This document shows positions 1 to 6,327 of a stretch of 9,867 nt of DNA, one piece after another. A program made the translations under genes and the position numbers. The notes under the pieces are model-generated. The model made no database searches. It was not told the DNA's origin and saw only the letters and a list, made by a program, of their open reading frames with translations. The first letter of the stretch is position 1. Each line of letters starts with the position of its first letter. The stretch comes from Beijerinckiaceae bacterium (lineage in GTDB: Bacteria > Pseudomonadota > Alphaproteobacteria > Rhizobiales > Beijerinckiaceae): contig CANGOK010000110.1 of assembly GCA_947455285.1 (NCBI GenBank), forward strand, positions 1-9,867, in the 5' to 3' direction.

Positions 1-219
1 CCGGTTCCCTCATCCCTCATTGTCGACACGTCAGGCGCGGGCGATGTCTTCCATGGCGCCTATATCGCGGCCTATCTGGCGCAGCCGCAGGGGAGCTGGG
101 CGGATCATTTCAACTTCGCGCGCGGCGCTTCCGCCTACAAGATCCAGCATCTGGGCAATGAGGCGGGATTGCCCAGTCTCAAGGACGTCGCCGAGATGCA
201 GGCGCTTTACCTCAAGTGA
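1..219 (+). CDS. PfkB-family carbohydrate kinase, C-terminal fragment
   Basis: This is the last 72 codons of a ribokinase/PfkB-family kinase, read in frame 1 to the TGA at 217-219; its start lies outside the window. The diagnostic family motif DTSGAGD is visible at fragment residues 9-15. In this family it forms the anion hole, and its final Asp is the catalytic base that activates the sugar hydroxyl for phosphorylation by ATP. The tail (ARGASAYKIQHLGNEAGLPS) fits the usual PfkB C-terminus, where a helix with the ATP-site end is followed by a Gly-rich turn and 'GLP' before a last helix. The substrate (ribose, fructose, adenosine, 2-keto-3-deoxygluconate or other) cannot be told from this part. 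The 3' end overlaps the convergent membrane-protein gene by 13 bp. Confidence 0.85.
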   Translation, partial: PVPSSLIVDTSGAGDVFHGAYIAAYLAQPQGSWADHFNFARGASAYKIQHLGNEAGLPSLKDVAEMQALYLK

Positions 220-746
220 TCGCGGCGGTCGCGCGACAGGGAGACGGAGCTTCTGTTGCGCGGCCCCGCTGTCAGGGCTGCGGCCTTGCGCTGTAGCGCA
301 TGAAATTTGGACCGTCTGACGAAGCTTTCTATGGCGAGCCCGATCACGAGTAGGCACAAAAGCGCGCCTACCCTGGCGAATACGCCGGGCTTGGTCACGC
401 CAACGGCGCTTGTCACATGCCCATCATCGCTCCGCACGATGTCGGTGATCGTCGCCTTCCAGTTCACGCCGACAACGAGATAATCGAGGGTCACCAGTCG
501 CTTGCTGGTCCGCTCGACATATTTCACTTCGCAAGCCTGAAACAGATAAGGCAGACCCCGGCATTCGACGGGGCGCTGACCAACATCGGATGCAAACTCC
601 CAACGGCCGGCATAAGAACCGTCTTTCCAGATCAATGGGCCGTAAAAATAGACTGGAAAAACCATGGCGAGGATCAGCGCCAAGCGCGTCATTTTCTTCG
701 TATGGCGATATTGGATGTCCAAAAATTCAGGCAATACATTTTCCAT
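207..746 (-). CDS. Small two-TM membrane protein of unknown function
   Basis: This encodes 179 residues starting MENVLPEF. The start at 746 is preferred because a purine-rich stretch (AAAGGCG) lies about 10 nt upstream and a perfect TATAAT lies further upstream at 815-810. An in-frame extension to 848 would pass through that promoter and is only AT-rich noise. I see two hydrophobic helices, at about residues 19-40 (LALILAMVFPVYFYGPLIW) and 121-142 (GVFARVGALLCLLVIGLAIE). They flank an 80-residue loop with two cysteines (C62, C72) that could form a disulfide if periplasmic. The tail after the second helix is basic (RRSK, QRK, SRDRRDHLR), which favours a cytoplasmic C-terminus. The layout is reminiscent of DUF3592-like proteins, but I do not recognise the family with confidence. 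GC in one counted line of the gene is 58%, lower than in trmFO (68%), so recent acquisition is possible. Confidence 0.65.
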   Translation of the reverse strand: MENVLPEFLDIQYRHTKKMTRLALILAMVFPVYFYGPLIWKDGSYAGRWEFASDVGQRPVECRGLPYLFQACEVKYVERTSKRLVTLDYLVVGVNWKATITDIVRSDDGHVTSAVGVTKPGVFARVGALLCLLVIGLAIESFVRRSKFHALQRKAAALTAGPRNRSSVSLSRDRRDHLR

Positions 747-1036
747 TCTCGACGCCTTTTGAAATCGCAATAAAATGAATTTGAAAGTTACATAAATCGC
801 ATAAATGCAATTATAGTAATTTTTATATTGATTTAATGCTGCGTTCAATAGCCCGCGCGCTCGGCTCGATCAGAATTTTTCAGGCTGTTAAAGGGGGGCC
901 ATGTCGCGATGCGCCGATAGATGGTGGCGAGGCAGAGCGGGCGCCGTCACGCTGAAGCGACACGCGCATAGAGCGGCGCGACAAGTCTGCCGCGCTGTTT
1001 TTATTGCTGTTTCCGCGTGTCAGAGCTGGCTGGCGC
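747..1036. other. Intergenic region between maeB and the membrane-protein gene
   Basis: These 290 bases hold no convincing gene. Bases 771-840 form the AT-rich promoter island. A plus-strand frame at 901-1098, preceded by AAAGGGGGG, encodes an Arg/Ala-rich 65-mer that runs into the maeB C-terminus antisense; it looks like a composition artefact. A weak plus-strand hairpin (GCGCG at 976-980, CGCGC at 991-995, extended only by G-U and A-U pairs) is followed by TTTTT at 998-1002. It could terminate stray plus-strand transcription coming from the kinase side. Nothing else is recognisable. Confidence 0.5.
810..815 (-). promoter_or_regulatory. Probable -10 box for the small membrane protein
   Basis: On the minus strand a perfect TATAAT lies at 815-810, inside a stretch of only 20% GC (12 of 60 bases at 781-840). 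Transcription would start near 803 and leave a 5' leader of about 57 nt before the ATG at 746. No good TTGACA-like -35 is seen at 16-18 bp spacing; flanking A/T tracts may act as an UP-like element. Seen directly: the hexamer and the composition. Inferred: promoter activity. Confidence 0.45.
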
Positions 1037-1045
1037 TCAGCTCTG
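1021..1045 (-). repeat. Inverted repeat over the maeB stop codon
   Basis: A perfect 8-bp inverted repeat (CAGAGCTG / CAGCTCTG, 9-nt spacer) spans the maeB stop at 1037-1039. It could fold at the end of the maeB mRNA. No U-run follows on the minus strand, so it is at best a non-canonical terminator or an mRNA-stabilising hairpin. Confidence 0.35.
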
Positions 1046-3334
1046 CTCTGAACGCTCGTAGGTCTGGGCGTCGACAGCTGCGATGGCGGTCATGTTGACG
1101 ATGCCGCGCGCCGTGACCGAGGAGGTCAGGATATGGGCGGGCTTGGCGGCGCCCATGAGGATCGGCCCAACCGGCAAGGCGTCGGACAAGGCCTTGCCGA
1201 AATGGAAGGCGATGTTCGCGGCGTCGAGATTGGGGAAAATCAAGAGGTTGGCCTCGCCCTTCAGTCGAGAACTCGGCAGCACCTTCTCGCGGATGAGTTC
1301 GGAGAGGGCGGAATTCGCCTGCATCTCGCCATCGACTTCCAGAGTGGGATGCTGCGCCTGTATCAGCGCCAGCGCCTCGCGCATCTTGCGGGGCGAGGGC
1401 GCATCGCTCAAGCCGAAGTTCGAATGGGAGAGCAGGGCGACTTTCGGCTCAAGGCCGAAGAGCCGCACATGCTTCACGCAAGAGGTCGTCATGTCGGCGA
1501 TCTGCTGCGGCGTCGGATCTGTGCGCACATGGGTGTCGGACAGAAAGAAGACGCCGCGCGGCGAGATCAGCATGCTCATGGCCGAGAGGCCGAGCACGCC
1601 CGGCGCGAGCCCGATGATGTCGCGGATCTGTTTGAGGCGGTTGGTGAAACGCCCCTCCAGCCCGCATAGCATCGCGTCTGCGTCGCCGCGTTGGACGGCG
1701 AGGGCCGCGATCACGGTCGGCGACGTGCGCACCAGCGAGCGCACGACATCCGGCGTGTAGCCCTTGCGCCCTGCGACCTCCAGAAATGTGTTCACATAGT
1801 CGCGGTAGCGGGAATCGGATTCCGGATTCACCACTTCGAAATCGCGTCCCGGCTGCAGGTTCAGACCGAAGCGTTCGATGCGGCTTTCCACCACGGAGGG
1901 GCGGCCGATGAGGATCGGGATCGCCAATCGTTCTTCCAGCACCACCTGGGTCGCGCGCAGCACACGCTCGTCCTCGCCATCTGCGAAGATCACGCGGCGC
2001 TTGTTGGTCTTCGCCTGCGCGAAAACAGGCTTCATCACGAAGCCAGACCGGAAGACGAAGCGCGACAGGGTTTCCGCATAGGCTTCGAAATCGCTGATCG
2101 GCTTTTTGGCGACGCCTGAATCCATCGCGGCCCGGGCCACGGCGGGAGCGATGCGCAAGATAAGGCGGGGATCGAAGGGGTTGGGGATGAGGGTCTGCGG
2201 ACCGAAGGTCTGGGTCTGGCCGCCATAGGCCTGTGCGGCGACTTCGGAAGGCGCTTCGCGCGCCAGCGAGGCGATGGCGTGCACGGCGGCGAGCTTCATT
2301 TCCTCGTTGATCGTGGTCGCCCAGACGTCGAGTGCGCCGCGGAAGATATAGGGGAAGCACAGGACGTTGTTGACCTGATTGGGATAATCCGAACGCCCCG
2401 TGCAGATCAGCGCGTCAGGCCGCGCGGCCATGGCCTCCTCCGGCATGATCTCTGGATTGGGATTGGCCAGCGCCATGATGAGCGGACGATCGCCCATGCT
2501 CTTGACCATTTCGGGCTTCAGCACGCCGCCTGCCGAGAGACCAAGGAAAATATCGGCGCCTTTGACCACCTCTGCGAGGGTGCGCGCGTCCGTTGGCTGC
2601 GCATAGACCGACTTCCAGGGGTCCATGAGCTTTTCACGGCCCACATAGACGACGCCTTCGAGGTCGCTGACAAAAATGTTTTCGCGCCGCGCGCCGAGCA
2701 TGACGAGCAAGTTCAGGCAGGCGAGGGCAGCCGCGCCCGCGCCCGAGGCGACGATCTTAACTTCGCTTATCTTCTTGCCTGAAAATTCCAGCGCATTGGT
2801 GACGGCGGCGCCAACGATGATCGCGGTGCCATGTTGATCGTCATGGAAGACCGGGATCTTCATGCGCTCGCGAAGGCGCTTCTCGACCTCGAAACATTCG
2901 GGGCCCTTGATGTCTTCGAGATTGATGCCGCCGAAGGTGGGCTCCAGCGCGGCCACAACGTCGACGAGGCGTTCGATGTTCTTTTCAGCGACTTCAATGT
3001 CGAAGACATCGATGCCCGCGAATTTCTTGAATAGAACCGCCTTGCCTTCCATCACCGGCTTTGCGGCCAGAGGCCCGATGTCTCCAAGGCCAAGAACGGC
3101 TGTGCCGTTTGAAAGGACGGCGACGAGATTCTGACGCGCGGTCAGATGGGCTGCTTGCGAGGGGTCTTCTGCGATGGCCTCGCAGGCCACAGCCACGCCA
3201 GGCGAATAGGCGAGCGCCAGATCGCGCTGGTTGCCCAGCGGCTTGGTGGCCTGGATTTCAAGTTTTCCGGGATTGGGATGGCGGTGATAGGCCAGAGCGC
3301 TAGCGCGCAATTCCTCGGAAACATTGGTCGCCAC
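1037..3334 (-). CDS. maeB: NADP-dependent malic enzyme with phosphotransacetylase-like domain (MaeB type)
   Basis: This is a 765-residue cytosolic enzyme that oxidatively decarboxylates malate to pyruvate, giving NADPH. It links the TCA cycle to gluconeogenesis and biosynthesis. The catalytic half shows AYSPGVAVACEAI (Tyr43), SNGTAVLGLGDIGP (about 75-88), the Lys-containing PVMEGKAVLFKKFAG, metal-site NLEDIKGPECFE and HDDQHGT (about 138-170), a GAGAAA dinucleotide-binding turn (about 198-203) and DYPNQVNN (about 315-322). From about residue 445 (RRVIFADGEDERVLRA) to the end it matches a phosphotransacetylase-like domain, which in MaeB proteins is regulatory (acetyl-CoA control) and not required for catalysis. 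The start is set at a GTG at 3334 because AGGAG lies 5 nt upstream and because translation from there (VATNVSEELRASALAYHR) gives the family's normal N-terminus. The open frame to 3508 would overlap the upstream ATPase gene. It lies 83 bp downstream of the DUF815 gene, so co-transcription is possible. An inverted repeat abutting the SD suggests local control. Confidence 0.95.
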   Translation of the reverse strand: MATNVSEELRASALAYHRHPNPGKLEIQATKPLGNQRDLALAYSPGVAVACEAIAEDPSQAAHLTARQNLVAVLSNGTAVLGLGDIGPLAAKPVMEGKAVLFKKFAGIDVFDIEVAEKNIERLVDVVAALEPTFGGINLEDIKGPECFEVEKRLRERMKIPVFHDDQHGTAIIVGAAVTNALEFSGKKISEVKIVASGAGAAALACLNLLVMLGARRENIFVSDLEGVVYVGREKLMDPWKSVYAQPTDARTLAEVVKGADIFLGLSAGGVLKPEMVKSMGDRPLIMALANPNPEIMPEEAMAARPDALICTGRSDYPNQVNNVLCFPYIFRGALDVWATTINEEMKLAAVHAIASLAREAPSEVAAQAYGGQTQTFGPQTLIPNPFDPRLILRIAPAVARAAMDSGVAKKPISDFEAYAETLSRFVFRSGFVMKPVFAQAKTNKRRVIFADGEDERVLRATQVVLEERLAIPILIGRPSVVESRIERFGLNLQPGRDFEVVNPESDSRYRDYVNTFLEVAGRKGYTPDVVRSLVRTSPTVIAALAVQRGDADAMLCGLEGRFTNRLKQIRDIIGLAPGVLGLSAMSMLISPRGVFFLSDTHVRTDPTPQQIADMTTSCVKHVRLFGLEPKVALLSHSNFGLSDAPSPRKMREALALIQAQHPTLEVDGEMQANSALSELIREKVLPSSRLKGEANLLIFPNLDAANIAFHFGKALSDALPVGPILMGAAKPAHILTSSVTARGIVNMTAIAAVDAQTYERSEQS

Positions 3335-3343
3335 GGGCGCTCC

Positions 3344-3371
3344 TGAAGCAGTTTGAATCAGACCTGCTTCA
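3344..3371 (-). promoter_or_regulatory. Inverted repeat abutting the maeB ribosome binding site
   Basis: Arms TGAAGCAG (3344-3351) and CTGCTTCA (3364-3371) are perfectly complementary over 8 bp with a 12-nt spacer. The maeB Shine-Dalgarno AGGAG (minus strand 3344-3340) begins on the last base of the repeat, 5 nt before the GTG. The position suits either a repressor operator or an mRNA hairpin that limits ribosome access. The function is inferred from position only. Confidence 0.4.
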
Positions 3372-3417
3372 ATTTGTTGCACTCCCTCGCGCAAAGGGCA
3401 ATAGCGGGCGAAACGTC

Positions 3418-4296
3418 TTAGTCTGTGCGTTTTCCGAGGCGTCCGGCGAGATCTTGAATGAACTGCCATGCCGTGCGGCCGGAGCGTGCGCCGCGGGTGG
3501 CGGCCCATTCGATGGCTTCAGCTTTGATCTTCGCCTTGTCCATCGCAAGTCCGAAATGGGCGGCGTAGCCATGCACCATCGCCAGATATTCGTCCTGCGA
3601 GCAGCGATGGAATCCAAGCCAAAGGCCGAAGCGGTCGGAAAGCGAGACCTTCTCTTCCACGGCCTCGCCGGGGTTGATGGCGGTCGCGCGTTCATTCTCC
3701 ATCATGTCGCGCGGCAGAAGATGGCGGCGGTTGGACGTGGCGTAGAACAGGACGTTCGCCGGCCGACCTTCGATGCCGCCTTCAAGCACGGCCTTGAGGG
3801 ATTTGTAGGACGTGTCTTCAGCGTCGAAGGAAAGGTCGTCGCAGAAGAGGATGAAGGGGTAGGGCGCAGGACGCACCCGGCTCATCAGGGCGGGCAGGGT
3901 CTCGATATCCTCGCGGTGGATCTCGACGAGCTTCATGGGGCGGAAATCGGCAGCGCCGGCGCCAGCGGCGTTGATCTGCGCATGGACCGCCTTGACCAGC
4001 GATGACTTGCCCATGCCGCGCGCGCCCCAGAGCAGCGCGTTGTTGGCGGGCAGGCTCTTGGCGAAGCGCTCGGTGTTCTCGACCAGAAGATCACGCACGA
4101 GGTCGATGCCGCGCAGCAGGCCGATGTCGACCCGGTTGACCTTCGGCACCGGCGTGAAGCCGCAGGACGCCGCATGCCAGACGAAGGCGTCGGCGGCATC
4201 GAAGTCGACGGCCGCCGTCGTCTGCGGAGCGAGGCGATCCAGCGCGCTGGCGATGCGCTCTAGGGTGGCGAGGAGGGCTGTCTGGTCGATGGTCAT
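3418..4296 (-). CDS. DUF815-family AAA+ ATPase
   Basis: This encodes 292 residues from the ATG at 4296 (MTIDQTALL); an in-frame extension to 4374 has no better start signal. The protein matches the DUF815 family (P-loop ATPases of AAA type, role uncertain). Walker A is GARGMGKS at about residues 91-98, Walker B is FILFCDDLSF at 148-157, a sensor-1-like strand is YATSNRRHLLPR around 185-196, and a candidate Arg finger is SDRFG at 220-224. The N-terminal 85 residues form the family's usual lead-in, including the G-L-RGIDLVRDLLVENTERF helix just before the P-loop. The C-terminal helices (YLAMVHGYAAHFGL ... GRTAWQFIQDLAGRL) resemble an AAA lid. The family is cytosolic and thought to act as a remodelling ATPase, but no substrate is known to me. 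No strong SD is seen. It is transcribed toward maeB and divergently from the hydrolase gene. Confidence 0.88.
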   Translation of the reverse strand: MTIDQTALLATLERIASALDRLAPQTTAAVDFDAADAFVWHAASCGFTPVPKVNRVDIGLLRGIDLVRDLLVENTERFAKSLPANNALLWGARGMGKSSLVKAVHAQINAAGAGAADFRPMKLVEIHREDIETLPALMSRVRPAPYPFILFCDDLSFDAEDTSYKSLKAVLEGGIEGRPANVLFYATSNRRHLLPRDMMENERATAINPGEAVEEKVSLSDRFGLWLGFHRCSQDEYLAMVHGYAAHFGLAMDKAKIKAEAIEWAATRGARSGRTAWQFIQDLAGRLGKRTD

Positions 4297-4426
4297 GATG
4301 GCGTCTCGCAGGTTTACGCCGGCGCCTATAGCAGCAAGGCGGGCCGGGACATAGCCCTGGGCGGAAATTGACAATGGCCACGCCCTCCGTGAGTTTAACC
4401 TCGCAAGTTAACTGGGGGAGGAATTC

Positions 4427-5416
4427 ATGGTGTCGTTTTCTTTGGGGCGCGCAGCCTTTGGCGCTTCACTGTTGCTGGCGGGCTTGGTCCCGGCTGGGGC
4501 GCAGACGACGCCCGATCTCGCCTCCCGCGTGGAGTTGCATTCCTTTGGTTCCCTGAGCCTCAGCGACGCGCAATTCCTTCAGGGGGACAAGAAGGCGACG
4601 CCTGTGACCATCGCGGGCGAGCTGCGCTTTCCCGCCACCGCCGCACCCGGCGCGAAGCTGCCGGTGGTCATTGTGGCGCATGGCTCCGGCGGGCCCAGCC
4701 CCACGACCGAGAACTGGTCGCGCATTTTCAATCGCATGGGCGTCGCCAGCTTCATGATCGACAGTTTCACGGGACGCGGACTTGTGCAGGTCAGCACCAA
4801 TCAGGGAGCCATGGGGCGCTTCAACATGACGCTCGACACCTTCCGCGCGCAAGCGCTGTTGGCGGCGCATCCGCGTATCGACCCTGCGCGCATCGCGGTG
4901 ATCGGCTTCTCGCGCGGAGGCACGGCGGTGCTCTATACGGCCATGCGCCGGTTCCAGAAGACATGGGCGCCAGAGTTCAAGGTCGCGGGAACCTTCCCGT
5001 TTTATGCATCCTGCTTCGACCATGTGGATGAGGACACTGACGTGGTCGGCCCCATCCGCGAGTTCCACGGCGGGGCTGATGACTATGCCTCGATCCAGCA
5101 GTGCCGGGACTATTTCAAGCGCATGAAGGCGGCCGGGCGCGATGTGGAGCAGGTCGAATTCCCCGGCGCTCATCACTCCTATGACAACGTCCTCGGCAAG
5201 ACCGAACCCGTCAAATCAGTCGGCGCCCAGAGCCAGCGCAGTTGCTCAGTGCGTGAGGAAAAGGGCGTGCTGGTCAATCAGCAGACGAAGCAGGAATTCA
5301 CCTACAAGGACGCCTGCGTGACCGTCGACCCTCACACCGCCCATGACCCCGACGCCACAGCCAAGACCATCGCGGCAGTGACGGGCGAGCTGAGGGGGCT
5401 GTTTAAACTGCCGTAG
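4427..5416 (+). CDS. Secreted dienelactone-hydrolase-family alpha/beta hydrolase
   Basis: This is a 329-residue exported hydrolase. The first 26 residues form a classical signal peptide (hydrophobic FGASLLLAGLVPAGA, likely cut after VPAGA at about residue 25), so the enzyme should act in the periplasm or outside. Mature-protein motifs fit the dienelactone hydrolase clan: the oxyanion-hole segment VIVAHGSGG (about 82-89), the nucleophile elbow GFSRGG with Ser162, an acid in HGGADDY (Asp218/219) and His250 in FPGAHHSYD. True dienelactone hydrolases use Cys in the elbow; Ser here suggests a general carboxylesterase or hydrolase of unknown substrate. Several Cys residues (C196, C226 and two near the C-terminus) fit an oxidising compartment. 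The ATG at 4427 has an excellent SD (GGGGGAGG, 5 nt spacing). A TTGACA at 4368-4373 could be the -35, but no good -10 follows at 16-18 bp. Confidence 0.88.
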   Translation: MVSFSLGRAAFGASLLLAGLVPAGAQTTPDLASRVELHSFGSLSLSDAQFLQGDKKATPVTIAGELRFPATAAPGAKLPVVIVAHGSGGPSPTTENWSRIFNRMGVASFMIDSFTGRGLVQVSTNQGAMGRFNMTLDTFRAQALLAAHPRIDPARIAVIGFSRGGTAVLYTAMRRFQKTWAPEFKVAGTFPFYASCFDHVDEDTDVVGPIREFHGGADDYASIQQCRDYFKRMKAAGRDVEQVEFPGAHHSYDNVLGKTEPVKSVGAQSQRSCSVREEKGVLVNQQTKQEFTYKDACVTVDPHTAHDPDATAKTIAAVTGELRGLFKLP

Positions 5417-5423
5417 GATTTGC

Positions 5424-5452
5424 TTGACCTTAGCTTTATATATCCGAATATG
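5424..5452 (+). promoter_or_regulatory. Candidate promoter of the toxin-antitoxin-like pair
   Basis: TTGACC at 5424-5429 is followed after 17 bp by AATATG (5447-5452), in an AT-rich run just past the hydrolase stop. The -10 is poor. The segment ATCC-GAATAT-GGAT around it is a short inverted repeat that could be an operator for the HTH partner. A second TTGACT at 5529-5534 with TAGATT 16 bp later would lie inside the toxin coding region. These are hexamer matches only. Confidence 0.28.
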
Positions 5453-5487
5453 GATGTATGCCGGTCGAAGCCCAACATTTCGTCAAA

Positions 5488-5520
5488 GCTGATCAATCAC
5501 AAATTGATCAGCCCCTTTTG
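5488..5520 (+). terminator. Hairpin with T-rich tail: hydrolase terminator or toxin-leader hairpin
   Basis: GCTGATCAAT (5488-5497) and ATTGATCAGC (5503-5512) form a perfect 10-bp stem with a 5-nt loop, followed by CCCCTTTTGTTT. This is a moderate Rho-independent terminator for the hydrolase transcript. The stem is AT-rich and the T-run is delayed by CCCC, so termination is probably partial. It ends only 25 nt before the toxin ATG, so it could instead be an operator or a translation-limiting hairpin for the next gene. Confidence 0.5.
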
Positions 5521-5537
5521 TTTATGTGTTGACTTTC

Positions 5538-6032
5538 ATGTCAACATTCCTAGATTTGGTCAGGTTTGGAGAGCTGGTCCGGCTTGACCCAGCGCTTGAG
5601 GGAAACGAGCTTGAGTGGCGGATCATGTATGCGCTTCCTCGTTTGCTTCCCCAATTACAGGAGGAGCTTCCGGCCTATGTTTCGCAGTGGCGCGTTGAGG
5701 TCAGTCCGCTTCAGCAATTCGATGTCCTGCTGGAGGTCTTTTGCTCAGGGGAGACGCTGACCTTCGATCGAATGTTCAAGCCATTGACGCATATTCAGGA
5801 CGGCGTCTGGGAGCTGAAAACACCTGATCTGCGGCTCTTCGGATGGTTCCCTGTGAAGGACTGTTTCGTCATGGCGGCCATGGACACCGCTTTCAGAGTG
5901 AAAAGCCACAACCTCTACGTGGGTTACGCGAATATGGTCGCCCGTTGGCGCAGCCAACTCCCGCTCGACCTACCGAAGTTTGTGCCCGGCAAGGACCCGA
6001 ACGATGTCGTTTCGAATTACGATTTCCCCTAA
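5538..6032 (+). CDS. Putative RelE/HigB-like toxin of a type II toxin-antitoxin pair
   Basis: This encodes 165 residues from the ATG at 5538 (MSTFLDL); in-frame GTG at 5526 and TTG at 5529 are alternatives. None of the three has a visible SD, so translation is probably weak. I do not recognise the full-length family. The C-terminal half has the general cadence of Gp49/HigB-type RelE-superfamily toxins: 'GVWELKTPDLRLFGWFPVKD' followed by a strand and then a helical 'A-VARWR' segment. In those toxins this region is a beta sheet that carries basic residues for ribosome-dependent mRNA cleavage. The N-terminal 80 residues are extra compared with typical toxins of about 100 residues. The downstream gene encodes an HTH protein and overlaps by 29 bp, which is the HigBA (toxin-first) order. 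GC is 57% in a counted line (5641-5700), below the neighbours, which is consistent with a mobile cassette. The assignment rests on gene order and weak motif resemblance. Confidence 0.6.
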   Translation: MSTFLDLVRFGELVRLDPALEGNELEWRIMYALPRLLPQLQEELPAYVSQWRVEVSPLQQFDVLLEVFCSGETLTFDRMFKPLTHIQDGVWELKTPDLRLFGWFPVKDCFVMAAMDTAFRVKSHNLYVGYANMVARWRSQLPLDLPKFVPGKDPNDVVSNYDFP

Positions 6033-6324
6033 GGACCAAGCGGCCGGTCGGTTCGTATCGCGCGTTCGCCGGGCGCTTCAAAAGGCGCTCGCCGAAGAGG
6101 CGCAAAAGGGCGGCTTGAGCCAAAGCGATCTTGCGCGCGCGATAGGGGTCAATCGATCAGTCATTAGCCGCGAACTCAGGGGACATAAGGACTTGAGCCT
6201 CAGCCGCGTCGCTGAATTGGCCTGGGCCATGGGAAGGCGCCCGATTTTCGAATTAATCGAGGCGGCTCCCGATCAGGCCCCTGCATCGCCGGAAGTGGCA
6301 GAGCCTAGCGTTCAGAGTGCTTGA
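6004..6324 (+). CDS. XRE-family HTH protein, probable antitoxin
   Basis: This encodes 106 residues from the ATG at 6004 (MSFRITISPKDQ). AAGGA lies 8 nt upstream, inside the end of the toxin gene, so the two are translationally coupled with a 29-bp overlap. A longer frame from a TTG at 5980 has no support. The helix-turn-helix spans about residues 38-78: LSQSDLARAIGV is helix 2 with the turn, and NRSVISRELRG is the recognition helix, followed by LSLSRVAELAWAMG. This is the XRE/Cro fold of HigA-type antitoxins. The N-terminal 30 residues (RFVSRVRRALQKALAEEAQ) are helical and charged. The last 20 residues are Ala/Pro/Glu-rich and probably disordered. The likely role is to bind and neutralise the upstream protein and to autorepress the operon, possibly through the palindromes at 5443-5456 or 5488-5512. 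Its stop is 3 bp from the convergent trmFO stop. Confidence 0.75.
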   Translation: MSFRITISPKDQAAGRFVSRVRRALQKALAEEAQKGGLSQSDLARAIGVNRSVISRELRGHKDLSLSRVAELAWAMGRRPIFELIEAAPDQAPASPEVAEPSVQSA

Positions 6325-6327
6325 TCC

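Noticed and set aside
747..848. 34-residue N-terminal extension of the membrane protein
   Set aside because: It is encoded by the AT-rich promoter island, upstream of the TATAAT, and reads as low-complexity Tyr/Ile/Phe; the internal ATG at 746 is better.
901..1098. Plus-strand 65-codon frame preceded by AAAGGGGGG
   Set aside because: Arg/Ala-rich translation without recognisable structure; it runs antisense into the maeB C-terminus and looks like a GC-rich artefact.
1449..2360. Long alternative frame inside maeB (303 codons, same strand)
   Set aside because: Arg/Pro-rich out-of-frame shadow typical of high-GC coding DNA; it has no start signal or domain.
3335..3508. 58-residue N-terminal extension of malic enzyme
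   Set aside because: It would overlap the DUF815 gene, has no family similarity, and the GTG at 3334 has a well-placed AGGAG.
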